Assembly: GCF_023856365.1 (NCBI RefSeq)
Contig: NC_064548.1
Location: 19,640,461 to 19,704,460, forward strand
DNA length: 64,000 nt
From: Brienomyrus brachyistius
Lineage: Eukaryota > Chordata > Actinopteri > Osteoglossiformes > Mormyridae
Direction of reading: 5' to 3'
Below are positions 12,591 to 23,900 of this stretch, piece by piece (position 1 is the first letter of the stretch; the number at the start of each line of letters is the position of its first letter). Both the position numbers and the translations under genes were made by a program. The notes under the pieces were generated by a model, which saw only the letters and a program-made list of their open reading frames with translations, had not been told where the DNA came from and did no database searches.

Positions 12591-13500
12591 AACTACAAAC
12601 TGAAGTTTCACATTATAGTGTTGTCCTTAGTTTGCTTCGGTTTATAAGCCTTTATATCTTGCATCCGGTTTTTCCTCAATCAGTAGTCTCAGCTCTGTCT
12701 GATTTCGTCTCCAGTCTTTGCTCTTTGTTTCGATTTTAGGTCGCCTGGGTAATTGTATCTCTGATCATCTCGGATTCTTCACTCACCTGGGTCCCAGAGT
12801 TGGGAGCTTCTTCCAGGTACTAAGCGTCGAATTCGCTCCAAACTATTCCACTTTCTTCTCTGAAATAGTAACAATTGTTATTGTGACGCTGCTTCTGAAC
12901 TGTACATTTTGTTGAAGTTCACTCGTAAAAAATAACACAACAGTTCCTTCCAAATCAGCCCCCTCATCTGCGCCCTTTGCTACTGTATGCAGGTTACTGT
13001 TTAATGTATAACGTCACCTTGTACACAACCGAAAGTATTTAGGAAATTTCAAGCAAGTCAGTTAGTTAAGGTCACCCCAAAATTCCAGGCTGACAAGTAA
13101 TTTAATTGGTTTTCTGAGTCCATCTGTTATTTTTTTTTGACATTTCAGTTATTTGTAACTGTGAGTCAGTTGCTGCATGAACTTGATTAGCCGCCTGTGT
13201 CTAGTCTTTGTTGAATGACTTGAATGTGCTTTTGTGGCTAGTTGCATTGGTCTTTTTGGTGAATGCTGCACTTCATTATACAGCCTCTGAGTTTGTCAGT
13301 GATATTTGTGTAAACTACTTACTGAGCTTAAAGAATGGTCTGAAAGGAAAATACGGTTTGAATCAAATTACAGTTAATGGCGGTATTTTACATGGAATTT
13401 TCGCAGTTTTAAAGTCTTACTCTTCCATTAGCGGTCACCCACATACTGAGAACCGCAGTTGTTTTAATAAGCACATATTGTATTTTTGCAGAGAGGAAAC

Positions 13501-16298
13501 ATGTGTGAAATGGTGCTTGTGGACATTGGCTGCAGTAACTGTCCACAAGATGGCTGCTTGCAAAAACGCTTGAAGGATATGTCTGCCATAATAGACGATG
13601 AGACATATAGTCATATATACATTATGACTGACAGAAATTCAGAAACACAAAAAAACCACGTGCAAGCTACTTCAACACTCCTGGAGAGCTTTGCGGGTCA
13701 GAAGGAAAAAATTCACATACTGGATGAAGGCTGCGTGGCATCCTCTTGGTACAGCTTTAAACAAGCCGTGGATGAATTGGATCTGAGTGCTGTGCTGGTT
13801 GTTACGTCCAGCCAGAGGAGGAACATGCTGCAGACGTACCAAAGCTTACTCTTCACCGCGGTCTACAGCTTTGAGTATAAAACTTTGTTTGATGACTCGC
13901 AGTGTCCCATCACCAGCAGCCATCTCAGCAAAAATATCAGAGAGGAAGTGAAGGCTTTCCTCCGGAATTTACCTGCTGTCACTGGAGAGATTTCTATTCT
14001 TAGGTCGTCTTTAATATCAGGTGAGTTTGGATGTTTTGTTCTGAGTTTTTAACAGATCTGTCTAAAGCCCCAAAACCGGAACTTTATGCATAGAAGTTTT
14101 GCCGTTCCTCACTATTAAAATGAACCGATTTAAAGGTGACACACAATGTGTGACCCAGAGAGCCGATTACGGTGATCTCATTTGTAGCTAATTAAGTAGC
14201 ATTCACTGGTTTATAATGCATTTATAGCTTCGTAGACAATAATGGTGAAGCGGTCATTACGAAAAATAGGAAGTCAAAGTAATTTTTTTACTAATTTATA
14301 CAATTGGATACCCTATTGGAGTAAGTGAAGTGAATCACTTTGTCAGGGTATCAGCAGAATGGCACCGTGCTTCCTGCTGTCCATGCTGGGTGCTGTTAGG
14401 TCTAAGAGTTCCTTCTACTCCATTGACTGTGAGGTGAAGTGTGTAACTAACAGGCTTTTTTGCTCTTGAACATCTCTAGACAGCTTTTCTCATGGTTTCA
14501 CTACCAGAACAGGGGGTATCTCCTACATCAGTACACTACGGTCCCTTAACCTCTTCAGCAGCTCCAGGCGCAGGGACCCAAATGTAGTTGTTGAGGAGAA
14601 CCTGCGTCGCCTTGGCCTTCAGGCTGGATTTGACCCCGAAAATTTTCGCCTTATAAAAGTAAGCTGTACGGGACCCAGAATGCACCCATAAGTTCATGCA
14701 AAGGTCACACATGCTGATTATCTGATTGTGGGTACTGGTCACAGACGGATCATGCCAGTGATGTATGGGTGATTGGGAAACCAGAGCCCCCAAGCTACGA
14801 CGGCATGGTAACCAACCAGGTGGGACTGGTCATTGCTGCACCCGGAGCTGACTGCATGCCCTTGCTTTTCACGGACCCTGTGGCAAAGGTCATTGGCGTG
14901 GCTCATGCAGGTGAGCCCTATACAGCCTCACAACTGACACAATTGATATGATTCCAGGAAGCGTTGATGGCCCTAGAAGAAATTTACATTGATAAATATA
15001 CAGCGCTGGAAAAAATTGAGACCACAGCACAATTTTCAGTTTCACTCAATTTTTTATTTATGGGTATTGCTGTAAAATACATATATTTTTTGCAAACTCC
15101 AGCCTGACTCTTCTCTGTTTCTCATTGATGAAGGGCTTCTTCCTTGCTTTATGGGACTTCAGTCGTGGTTCTAGGAGCCTGTTATGAACTGTCCTAGCAG
15201 TGAGCTTCACACCACTTAATGTTTCCCATTATTTTTGAAGGTTACTTGATTACATCCTCCGATTCGTGATGCACTGTTGGATAAGTTGACAGTCATCTCT
15301 GGCATTAGAAAGTTGCTTCTGCCCTCTTTCTGGCTGGTTTTTAGTTATTGCCAGTGTCTCTTGCTTCACATTGTTCTTGTGAACTGCTGTCTTGGAAACC
15401 TTGAGCCTGGAAGCAGCCTGCTGTGCAGTGTACCCTTCTGCCAGCAGAACCAGGATTGAACCATGAATTAAAAAAGCAGATTCCAGAACTGTATATACTT
15501 CTGTGTTAAAACGTTCACCTAAAAAGGAGTTTGTTTCCGATGCCCAAAGGTCAAGATTCATATTAATTTGTATAGTAAAGCTTTCTTGCCTGTATATCTC
15601 ACAGTCTTTTTATTTCACAAATGATATTTAGGTTGGAAAGGTACTTTGAAGGGGGTTGCTGTGGAAATGGTGAATGCCATGGTATCGGAGTTCGGCAGTA
15701 AGCCATCTGACATCGTCGTGGTCATTGGCCCGTCTGTGGGCCCGTGCTGTTTCACTCTGGACCGAGATTCTGCCGAAAAGTACTATGCGATTCATCCAGA
15801 CTGCGTCAAAGCTAGGGGTTCTACACGGCCTTACATCGACATCAGACTAGCCACAAGGTAAAGGTGAACATTACTTCAGTCTGCATTCTGTCCAAACTGC
15901 TCTGATTCTATCTTGGAGGACCAGTCTTACCTTGAACTGAAACCTGTGGGTTGCTTGTAAAAAATCCATGTGGTAAACTGATGCACGTGCAGTACTTTTC
16001 TGGGAAGATTCTGTTTTGTGGTGACCTGTTTGAAATAGTTTTACAAACCATATAGAGAACCATCTATCAAATGTTATGGGCTCAGTTAAAAAATGTTTTT
16101 GCTATTTTCAGAATTCTCCTCCAGCAAGCTGGGATCCTTCCTCGCTGTATCCAGGACAACACTGTGACTGACAGACCCCTCCTTACACTCTGCACGGCCT
16201 GCAGCCCTGACACCTTCTTCTCCCATGTTCGTGATGGGATCAATTTTGGCACACAGATCGGTTTTTTGTGGATTAAGAATCAGTCTGTCAGTGGGTGA
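13501..16298 (+). CDS. lacc1: Laccase domain-containing 1 (FAMIN)
   Basis: Five coding exons: 13501-14020, 14480-14658, 14745-14910, 15632-15857 and 16112-16298, phases consistent, giving 425 aa (human LACC1 430). The N-terminal third (about 1-170) is the divergent LACC1-specific region; the rest is the YfiH/DUF152-type purine-nucleoside enzyme domain, with [18 protein letters not shown] and VAHAGWKGT. The presumed catalytic His236, Cys270 and His287 correspond to human His250, Cys284 and His301 at a constant offset of 14. The residue before His236 is Asp where human has His. Family knowledge: LACC1 acts in macrophage purine-nucleoside metabolism (adenosine deaminase/phosphorylase activities), and a citrulline-cleaving activity has also been reported. 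The start codon follows a splice acceptor by nine bases. Intron 2 is only 86 nt; intron 3 holds a Tc1 remnant. Confidence 0.95.
15001..15575 (-). mobile_element. Tc1-like transposon remnant in lacc1 intron 3
   Basis: The minus-strand reading contains a helix-turn-helix segment typical of Tc1 transposase N-termini ([20 protein letters not shown]), followed by [17 protein letters not shown]. This matches the DNA-binding region of fish Tc1 elements. The DDE catalytic domain is missing. The plus-strand left edge, GCGCTGGAAAAAATTGAGAC, looks like a terminal repeat. It is a truncated, non-functional copy of a subfamily different from the element at 961-2142. Confidence 0.7.
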
Positions 16299-18028
16299 AC
16301 AATTTGGTTATCAAATAGGATATCGACTGAGCAGGAAAACGAGTCAACTTTTATACAACAAAATTGTATTCACGACATAGAATGTAAATGCACAATGTTG
16401 AGTATTTTATTTCATCAGGTGCTTTGAGCATCAGAATCATTTTACTGCTGGTTTTAGTTCAGACTGTTGGCTGAGTGTTTTTCACATAGCCCCGCAATTC
16501 ATAAGTTGTGGATTAAACAGCTACACTTTAGTTTTGTATCTGGAGTTTTCATGATGTCCTCATTTGCATGGGTTCCCCCGCTATACTCCTAAAATACATG
16601 GTTAGGTGAACTGGTATCTCTAAAACCCATAATGTGGGAGAGCACCCTGTGATTGGCTGGTATCCTATCCAAGGTGTGTCCCTGTGCTTTGTTTCACACG
16701 TAAAACAACCCTGCATTGGATAAGAAAAGGATTTTGATTGTATAGTATTCTAAAATATATTAATTCCGTGCATATTTTCAGAATTGATTTGTTTTCTAAT
16801 CAGTTTTAAGAATGTGTTTTAAAGCATGATACGCTTCCTGTAACTTACCTGGAGTGAACTACCTGTTCTTTTCTGGTCTTTAAAACAATGGAACGTCAGG
16901 TTGTGGGGTCCGCTGTGGTTAGATCCATTCATCTACCGCATCCTTCAGTTACACTTCTGAAACTCATGTAGGAAAAATTTGTAGATGGGAAAACAAAGTT
17001 GGTGGATGCAGTAGTCATCATAGAAAGAGGAATTTTATTAACCATTGAGGGAATTGAGAGCCAATGTCACAATGAACATAAGTGCGACATGCAACACTTA
17101 AAACTGAAATGCCCCGTGGGGCCTTCCTGTGTGATCATTCGTTGATTTTTTTTTTATTATTAATGCCATTACTTGCATATGTGCAGTTTGTAACAATCAC
17201 AGTGAACTGTTAACATTGCCCTTGTCACAAGAGATTTTGGCTAATAAATGCATCACTGCCATGGTAGTCAAGGCACATGAGAAACCTTGAAAGAAGATTT
17301 ATATACGTTAAATGCACGTGTAAGTCTGCTGTATTTCATTAGGATTTCCTATTTCAAAGTTCAGGCAATGCAGTATAGCCCAAGCCTTTTAAGATAGTAA
17401 TAGTTCATTACGGTGGGCTACAGGGAGCCAAGCACACGCAGGTCAGAATGTTGCCCCGTTAGGCCGCTGGGTGGGTGGCTGCCATTTGGTCCCCTTTGGG
17501 GGCAGCATGCGTCTCCGCAGGCTGCTGTCCATGGTGCTTACTGAGGTTACTGTGTTCTGGGTGGCATGAAGACTCGGGTCAGAGTCCACACCATACAATA
17601 TTTTTATTCAAATCTACAATCGTTATAAGAAAATATGAGACTTCATCGCAGTGTTTTGGAAACTTGTAGCTGAATTTGCTCTTATATTAGTCATGAAATA
17701 TTGTATGTTACAGAGCCAGTCTTTGTCCAGGCAGTTTATGCATAAAATTATTCAAAAAATTGTCAGCATTCCTTCACATTCACATTCCTGAAATGGGTAT
17801 CGAAAATAAAAACTGATTTGCTTTAGAAAAAATAATCCCAATCTCAAAAGCATGCAGTACTGCTGGGAAATGAAAAATTTGCAGATGATTGTAATCCTAC
17901 AGAACTGTCATGGGTGCCCACATATGTTCAGGTGGAGACCTGAACAGTCACAATAGAATGATTTGCTGTCCTTGTGCTTCTGTATTCATTTTCATAATTT
18001 GAATATCAAGAAATATTTTTTTTGTCCA
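16299..18028. other. lacc1 3' flank, intergenic
   Basis: Probable lacc1 3'UTR, then spacer between the convergent lacc1 and tsc22d1 genes. An ATTAAA at 16512 and an AATAAA at 17243-17248 are candidate poly(A) signals for lacc1. The segment near 16645-16690 looks like a worn SINE body. No further gene is recognised. Confidence 0.35.
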
Positions 18029-18029
18029 T

Positions 18030-18180
18030 ATTCAGTCCATCCACCCAATTTCTGTAACTGCTCATCCTATGCAGGGTCATGGAGGGGTCCAGAGCCTACC
18101 CAAGACGCTATGGGCACAAGGCAGGGAACAACCCATCGTAGGGCACACTCACAAACCATCCACACACACATGCACACCAA
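18030..18180 (-). mobile_element. Truncated tRNA-SINE, minus strand
   Basis: CCATCCACCCAATTTCTGTA, AGGGTCATGGAGGGGTCCAG and GGGCACACTCACAAACC are the reverse complement of the 3' half of the SINE at 35142-35482. The tRNA-like head is missing, as expected for a 5'-truncated insertion. Confidence 0.65.
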
Positions 18181-18228
18181 CAGGTAATATATCTACATTA
18201 ACGCCAGACAAAATATGCATTTTCATTT

Positions 18229-18234
18229 CTTTAT
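18229..18234 (-). terminator. Candidate poly(A) signal of tsc22d1
   Basis: TTTATT on the plus strand reads AATAAA on the coding strand, about 1.1 kb past the tsc22d1 stop codon. That is a plausible 3'UTR length for this gene. Other AATAAA matches lie further downstream (near 17600), so the choice is tentative. Confidence 0.3.
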
Positions 18235-19325
18235 TGAAATTTGAGAAGTGTAAGTGAATTGTTATCGTTTCACTGGTTTGAGGAACATGCAAGAACATAA
18301 GCAAACATCCTACACATTGATGTGGACCCACAGTAGGCAGAATTACCTGTAGAGTGGGCTTACTGTGACATACTTGGAGTGCTTTACCGTTAAAAAGAAA
18401 AATACTACAGATTTCAAATGAACGATGGTTTACAGTACAATTTAATGCAAAAAAAATCAGTCTTAAATTGCATGGAAGCAGCATTCATGATTTACAGCAT
18501 TAAAAGACCAACCAAATTTGTCTGACATGACAGCTGAACATTCACCTATACCAGCCAAATTGTTCTCCCTTCCTGCTTCTTATTACAGTTCAGTGTTTAC
18601 AATAAATACATATGTCTAACTCATTTAAAATTGAGCTAAACTGACCAACTCCACAAATTCTCAAAGCAGCTGTTACTGCTTTAAAGGCAGGAACTGAGGT
18701 GGAGGAGAAGCATTTATCTGCACTTTACTAAAGGCAAGAATGAGCACTTAAAATGAATACTGAAATTACTTCCATTCATTGGGCACATTTAGCACATGTC
18801 AAAACGAATGTACTGACGTATGTTATAGATTGTTGACTATATAGTGAAATTCCAATGAAAATCTCTTTTCAGTTCCGGTACCAAAAGCAGAGATAATGTG
18901 TCAGTGGTCATCAGAACCTCTTCACAATCTTCACCAAGAAAGTGCTTGCTCTTAAAATTGACTCACAGTCTCCAAAAAAGGCCTATTTACACACAAAAGC
19001 TTGGCAACCTCTGTACAATCCCGGGGTCACCAATGAATAGGCATAAACTTAAGTCCCTACAATACAGGCACAATGATCCTTTGAGGCGCTTTTGCGTGAC
19101 ATTCTCAGTGATCTTGGTAGTCCATGGGTTTTGGTTTAGAATTATTTCCGTCAATAATCATTTCACCCTAGACGATTGTCCGAGATGTGTAAAGTGTTTC
19201 AAAGCATACTGCTGTCATGTGTCAAGTTTCGAGTGTTAAAATGTGCAAATATTAAATCGAACTGTTCAGTCTCTGCAGAACATTCTTGCCTCGGCCTTTA
19301 GTTTGTCTCGCTGGGTAACCTTGTG

Positions 19326-20954
19326 CTACGCAGAAGGTCCAGAACTCTGCGAAGCCGACTGCGCAGGTGGGGCAGACTGCTGGGCCGCTGCCCCTTGCGG
19401 CTGCGTGGATGCTGGCGGTGACCCGCTTTGGACTTGGGCCTGAAACTGTGCGAGCTGCTCTGGACTGGCCAGATTTTTCAGCAAGCTATTCTCCTGCTCC
19501 AGCTGCGAATTCCTTTCAATCAGTTCTTTAATCTGCTCCTTTAAGACCTCCACCTCCTCCCGAACGGCATACATCAAATGACTTTTTACTAGGTCCTACG
19601 AAGACAAAATAAGAACAGTATATCAGGACAACCGTTTCCTCATTAAATATTTTCAGATCCTGTATAAAAGTGCTGTTAATAATAGTAATTAATATAGGCA
19701 GAGGCCGTCATAGGCAGACTGTTAGGCCCCTGCCATCGCAAAGGCAAAAAAAAGATTTGATATATCTATTGTATTGAGATTAAACATTTAATTTGTTATA
19801 AAATGTTAAGGAATCTGATGGTAAGTAATACTCTTAAGTTCATTTTGATATTTACACTGCCATAAAAACTTGTTTTGCAGGGACATTGGATTTCTATCCA
19901 TGAACAAACAAAATGGCTGGTCGGTGGAGCACTGAGCCAGTCCGCTGTCCAATTACACCCTTTCTAAGGCACTGGGGTCTCCTAGCAACAGTCGGGGCTG
20001 GGATACAGCAGGAGAGTCTTTCACCTGCACTCCTTGGATATTAATATGTAAATCTTTTAGTCCCCATGTCAAATCAAATATTTAAGGTATGTAATCATTG
20101 CTACTGATTGCAGTAAACGAACATCGGTTAAATCACTAAAAACCTCCGAAGTCAAGGTGCAGCCCTGCACACTTCCGGTAGTCCAACACAATAACTGCCT
20201 AATATGCAACACCTCCACCAATAAGCTGGTTCATTTAATAAACTAATGAAAAGAGTAGCCTCGCATATTTACGATATCAATTAAACATTTTCCACTTACC
20301 ATTGCTTGTTCAATTTTGTTGTCTATGGCCACCACGTTAGCACCTGAAGAGCTAGAAACAAAAACGGAAAAATCCAATTAGTATATAATGATATTAATGT
20401 GATATTAATAGTATTATTAATAGTGAAAACTTTAATGGTTTATCGATGGGTCTGTCAAATGAATCAGTATCGTAATAAATATCGTGCAGCTTTGCATTCC
20501 CCGTCTCTCGAAGCCCGTAAAACAGACACAAATAACCTATTTTAATTACATCAGCCTGTACAGTAACTGCTGTAATACATCAATAATGCAAAAAGTATTA
20601 ATATGCATTACGTCGTATCCGCTCTTACATACAAACCTTTGCAGGCGAAGAGTATTTGTTTTCTTATAAACCAGACTAAGTCTAGAGAAGCGTTGTGCAG
20701 AGGTGTGTACGTTCAATCTTCGGCAGCGGTAAGGGTGTTAAGCGAGACAAATAACGTCAGCGTCCTTTTCCTTCATGCCCAACATTTATTCGGGACATTT
20801 TTTTAAAAAAGGTGATTTGAAACGGTATTTACCTATTATCAAAAAACAGCGATGGATTTTCCGCACTCAGCAATGACGATAAAAACGATTTAGAGAAATT
20901 TCGGAGCTGACAAACACCAAAATCCATCGTCATAATACAGCAAGGGGTAGTCAT
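19326..20954 (-). CDS. tsc22d1: TSC22 domain family protein 1, short isoform
   Basis: An alternative first exon at 20954-20833 (minus) splices in the correct phase to the shared exons 20351-20300 and 19595-19326, giving 147 aa (human short isoform 144). It encodes [20 protein letters not shown], matching the human MDLGVYQLRHFSISFLSSLL signature. Three in-frame ATGs are available (20954, 20933 and 20927). The first is preferred because it places the conserved MDFG methionine at residue 10, close to residue 11 in human. The short form is the classical GILZ-like leucine-zipper protein, which in mammals can antagonise the long form. The donor reads AATAG|GTAAAT. This exon is too short to stand out as an open frame, but the family match is clear. 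Confidence 0.9.
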
Positions 20955-23900
20955 GCTACAGCGGCCACCCGCCCCGAAACGGCATTATGGAGACGCATGT
21001 TCGCCGGCTGTCATGGCTGCACTCTTCTTATGCGGAGTTCGAGGTAGCTTTTGCAGGAGGAAAAAGTCGGATTGCCAGCACAGGCGGCCAGCCCGCAGAA
21101 TCTCGCAGAACAAAGAGCCTCCCAGGTCAGCTTGTCCCGGGCTGCCGACAATCCGCAGGCGCCATTACATTTGCATAATATATGCAGGAAAAACAGCACA
21201 ACCCTGCATCCCATTGGCGCACAAAGCAGCATTACTGACTAATATATGTAGGATCGTCCCTTACGCTACAGAATACTCAGGAACGTAATACAATACAACA
21301 AAATACTGTAAGATCAACTTTCTCCCGTCTTTTCAAGGATGTTCGTTTTTTCGCACACGTCTAATGACCCCTGGCAAATGTGCTGCTTCCTGCTGGCTAG
21401 TTATAATAACCAGGAGATAAACGCATACCGTTCCTAGCTCACGTGCCCCCCTCCCCCACCCCTCAACGTTAATAATGTAGAACTAGATGCTCTCAATTTC
21501 CTACTGCACTCTCCATTCATCACCCATCATCTTCCCTCTGCTTTCCCAGCGGCAGGTCAAACTACATGTCTTTCCATGGCGACAGGCTCTAGCTAAGGAT
21601 CCCTAGATGATCCAAGCCTGCAGAGAGATTTAATCTCTCCAGCATCTTCCTCTGGGCTTTTGCTCAGTATGATGTGGCCAGAGCACTTTCTTTGGGAGCC
21701 ATTGTAAGTGGCATCCTTACATATGCCTGAATATCCTCAGGTTATTCCTTTTGATCGGAAGGAACACTGACTATTGAGGACCTTACAAGCTCCTCACCCC
21801 ATCACAGTAAAAGAGTATAGAAACCCTGTGGAAAAACATAATTCTGACAGCCTGTACTTGTAATGTCGTCTTTCTTTCCCCGACGTAAGGATAGACAGAC
21901 AGACCATGAGTCTGAATCTACAAAGGACCTCAATGCTAACAAAACTCAGTCTCATATTCCATCTCACTCTCACTCATGAACAAAACCCAGAGCAATCCAT
22001 TCTAGCCATCCAAAAAGCCTCGTATTTTGAGGTGTCAACTTTCATAAGGTTAAAAGCATGACATCATGCGCAAATATATACCAGGCACCTTTTCAGCCAC
22101 AGTTAATATTTCATACGGTACCTTGTCATGAAAATTACAAGCAGGAGTGAAGGCAAGATGCACCTTTCATAGGGGCTTCTAAATTGCTATATTTCTTCAA
22201 TTTTGTGCCAAGAATGCAGACACAATTCTTATTGCATTTATACAGGAGACAAATGGCAAGTAGAGTCCCGGTACTCCATATTCCTGCACTACAGTGCTGA
22301 ATTTAAAAGGCTTCCTCCTCTAACGACATCTTGTTCTTGCATATTTTTCCACAATGAAAGGCTTCAGATCTTCAAACCTCGATTGTTAGTTATTCAGGTA
22401 TACAGTAGAGCCGTCGCAACTACTTGATTAAACTCGTTTATTAAAAAGCATCTACTAAAAATTTTCCTTCTCAATTACTTGTCAATATGGAGGAAGGAAG
22501 ACAGAACATGCAAGACGAGGGTCCTGATAAAGAGCGAAAACGTCATTTGCGTGGATGCAATTAGCTAGAATTACAGCCCAGGGTGCCGTCGATATAAAAC
22601 TCGCCGGCTCCCTAGTCAACGTAAGCACAGTGGTTAAAAGTCTTGGTGTCACTATCGACTCAGCCTTGTCTCTAAATGTTCACATAAACAACATGATTAA
22701 AACAGTTTTATTCCATCTGAGGAATATTGAAAATCTTAGAGCAATGTTCTCACGTCAGGTGGCAGAAAAGTTGGTACACGCCTTTATGATTAATGAACTC
22801 CAGTTGGTGCCGAATGCTGCAGCACTAACAAGGACTAGGAAACACGGGCATGCCAGTCCTGTACTGGCCTCACTCCAGTATTGTAGTGCAGCAGAGCAGC
22901 ATATTTTTGAAGACAACAGGAAAGATTTCGTTTCCAAAAAAAGGATAGCATTTTATTTCAGGAGTGCACGCATGCATAAATGTGAAACACTGATTAACTT
23001 GTTTCACGATCACATGCACTTACTTGATGTGCACAGTAAACATACATCCAATAAATACTGACTGAAAGATGGCGTGTAATGAGATCTTCAGATTAGGGCT
23101 GCCTTGATTAGTCGACGTGGTCGATGACGTCGATAAATATTTTAAAAATCGATGCATCGTTTTTTAAAAATTAAAGAAATTACCTTTATGATTTCTAAAA
23201 CGATTCATTTTAACACATGAATCCTTTAATATCACTGCGTAATTATGCAAGTAGTTCAAATTGTCACCAAACAAGAAGGTGGTTTGCAGAGTGTGCAAAT
23301 TCACGATAACATACTACAGGGGCATTCATGCTATGCAAGAGCACCTGAAGAGAAAACACACAGGAACTATTCTGAATGATGGACTGCAAGAGTAGGCAAA
23401 ACCACTGGAAGTGTTGTCTGTTTATTAAATTACCATTAGAACGGAGAGCTTTTTGTCCTCGTAGCTTCTAAATACACTCATTATTAAAGCCATAAATTTG
23501 TCTGCCTTAGAATTCCCATTGAATATGTGTTTTGGCTATAATCTGGGCTTATTCTACGGTGAATGATAGTGGAAGTGTGTTAGTTCATGGGCTTGTTGGG
23601 ACCCAGGGTCGTCAACTTTGGTCAGCTGACTGTTGAGAAATTTTTAAATTTGAAGGTCTGCGCACTCACGTAAATGTATGTAACAGTTTCATTACCTTAA
23701 AAGTCTGCACGTTTCGCAAACTACCCCAAAGCTTTCGATGTGGCTAATTTTAGGTTTGTAATGGAATAAGGTAGGTTTGCTGTAAGATTTCTTGCATGAG
23801 CGTGAGAGTGTCACGCCAGATGCGTGAGAGTTAGAAACCATGGGAGCCAGTACTGTGATCGTAAACAAAAGCTGAAACAAAAACACTAAATAAAAGAAAA

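Noticed and set aside
13208..13573. 121-codon plus-strand frame overlapping the start of lacc1
   Set aside because: It reads into the lacc1 first coding exon in the wrong frame across the splice acceptor; the LACC1-like frame is the one starting at 13501.
14659..14744. Possible extra coding in lacc1 intron 2, where the end reads THADYLIVG, loosely like the following exon
   Set aside because: The frame continuing from exon 2 meets a stop within the intron. The 86-nt intron has good splice sites and its removal restores the conserved K-T-D-H junction.
20953..21288. Several overlapping frames on both strands upstream of the tsc22d1 short isoform
   Set aside because: Elevated GC content lowers stop frequency on all frames here. 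None has a known domain; the region is better explained as promoter sequence.
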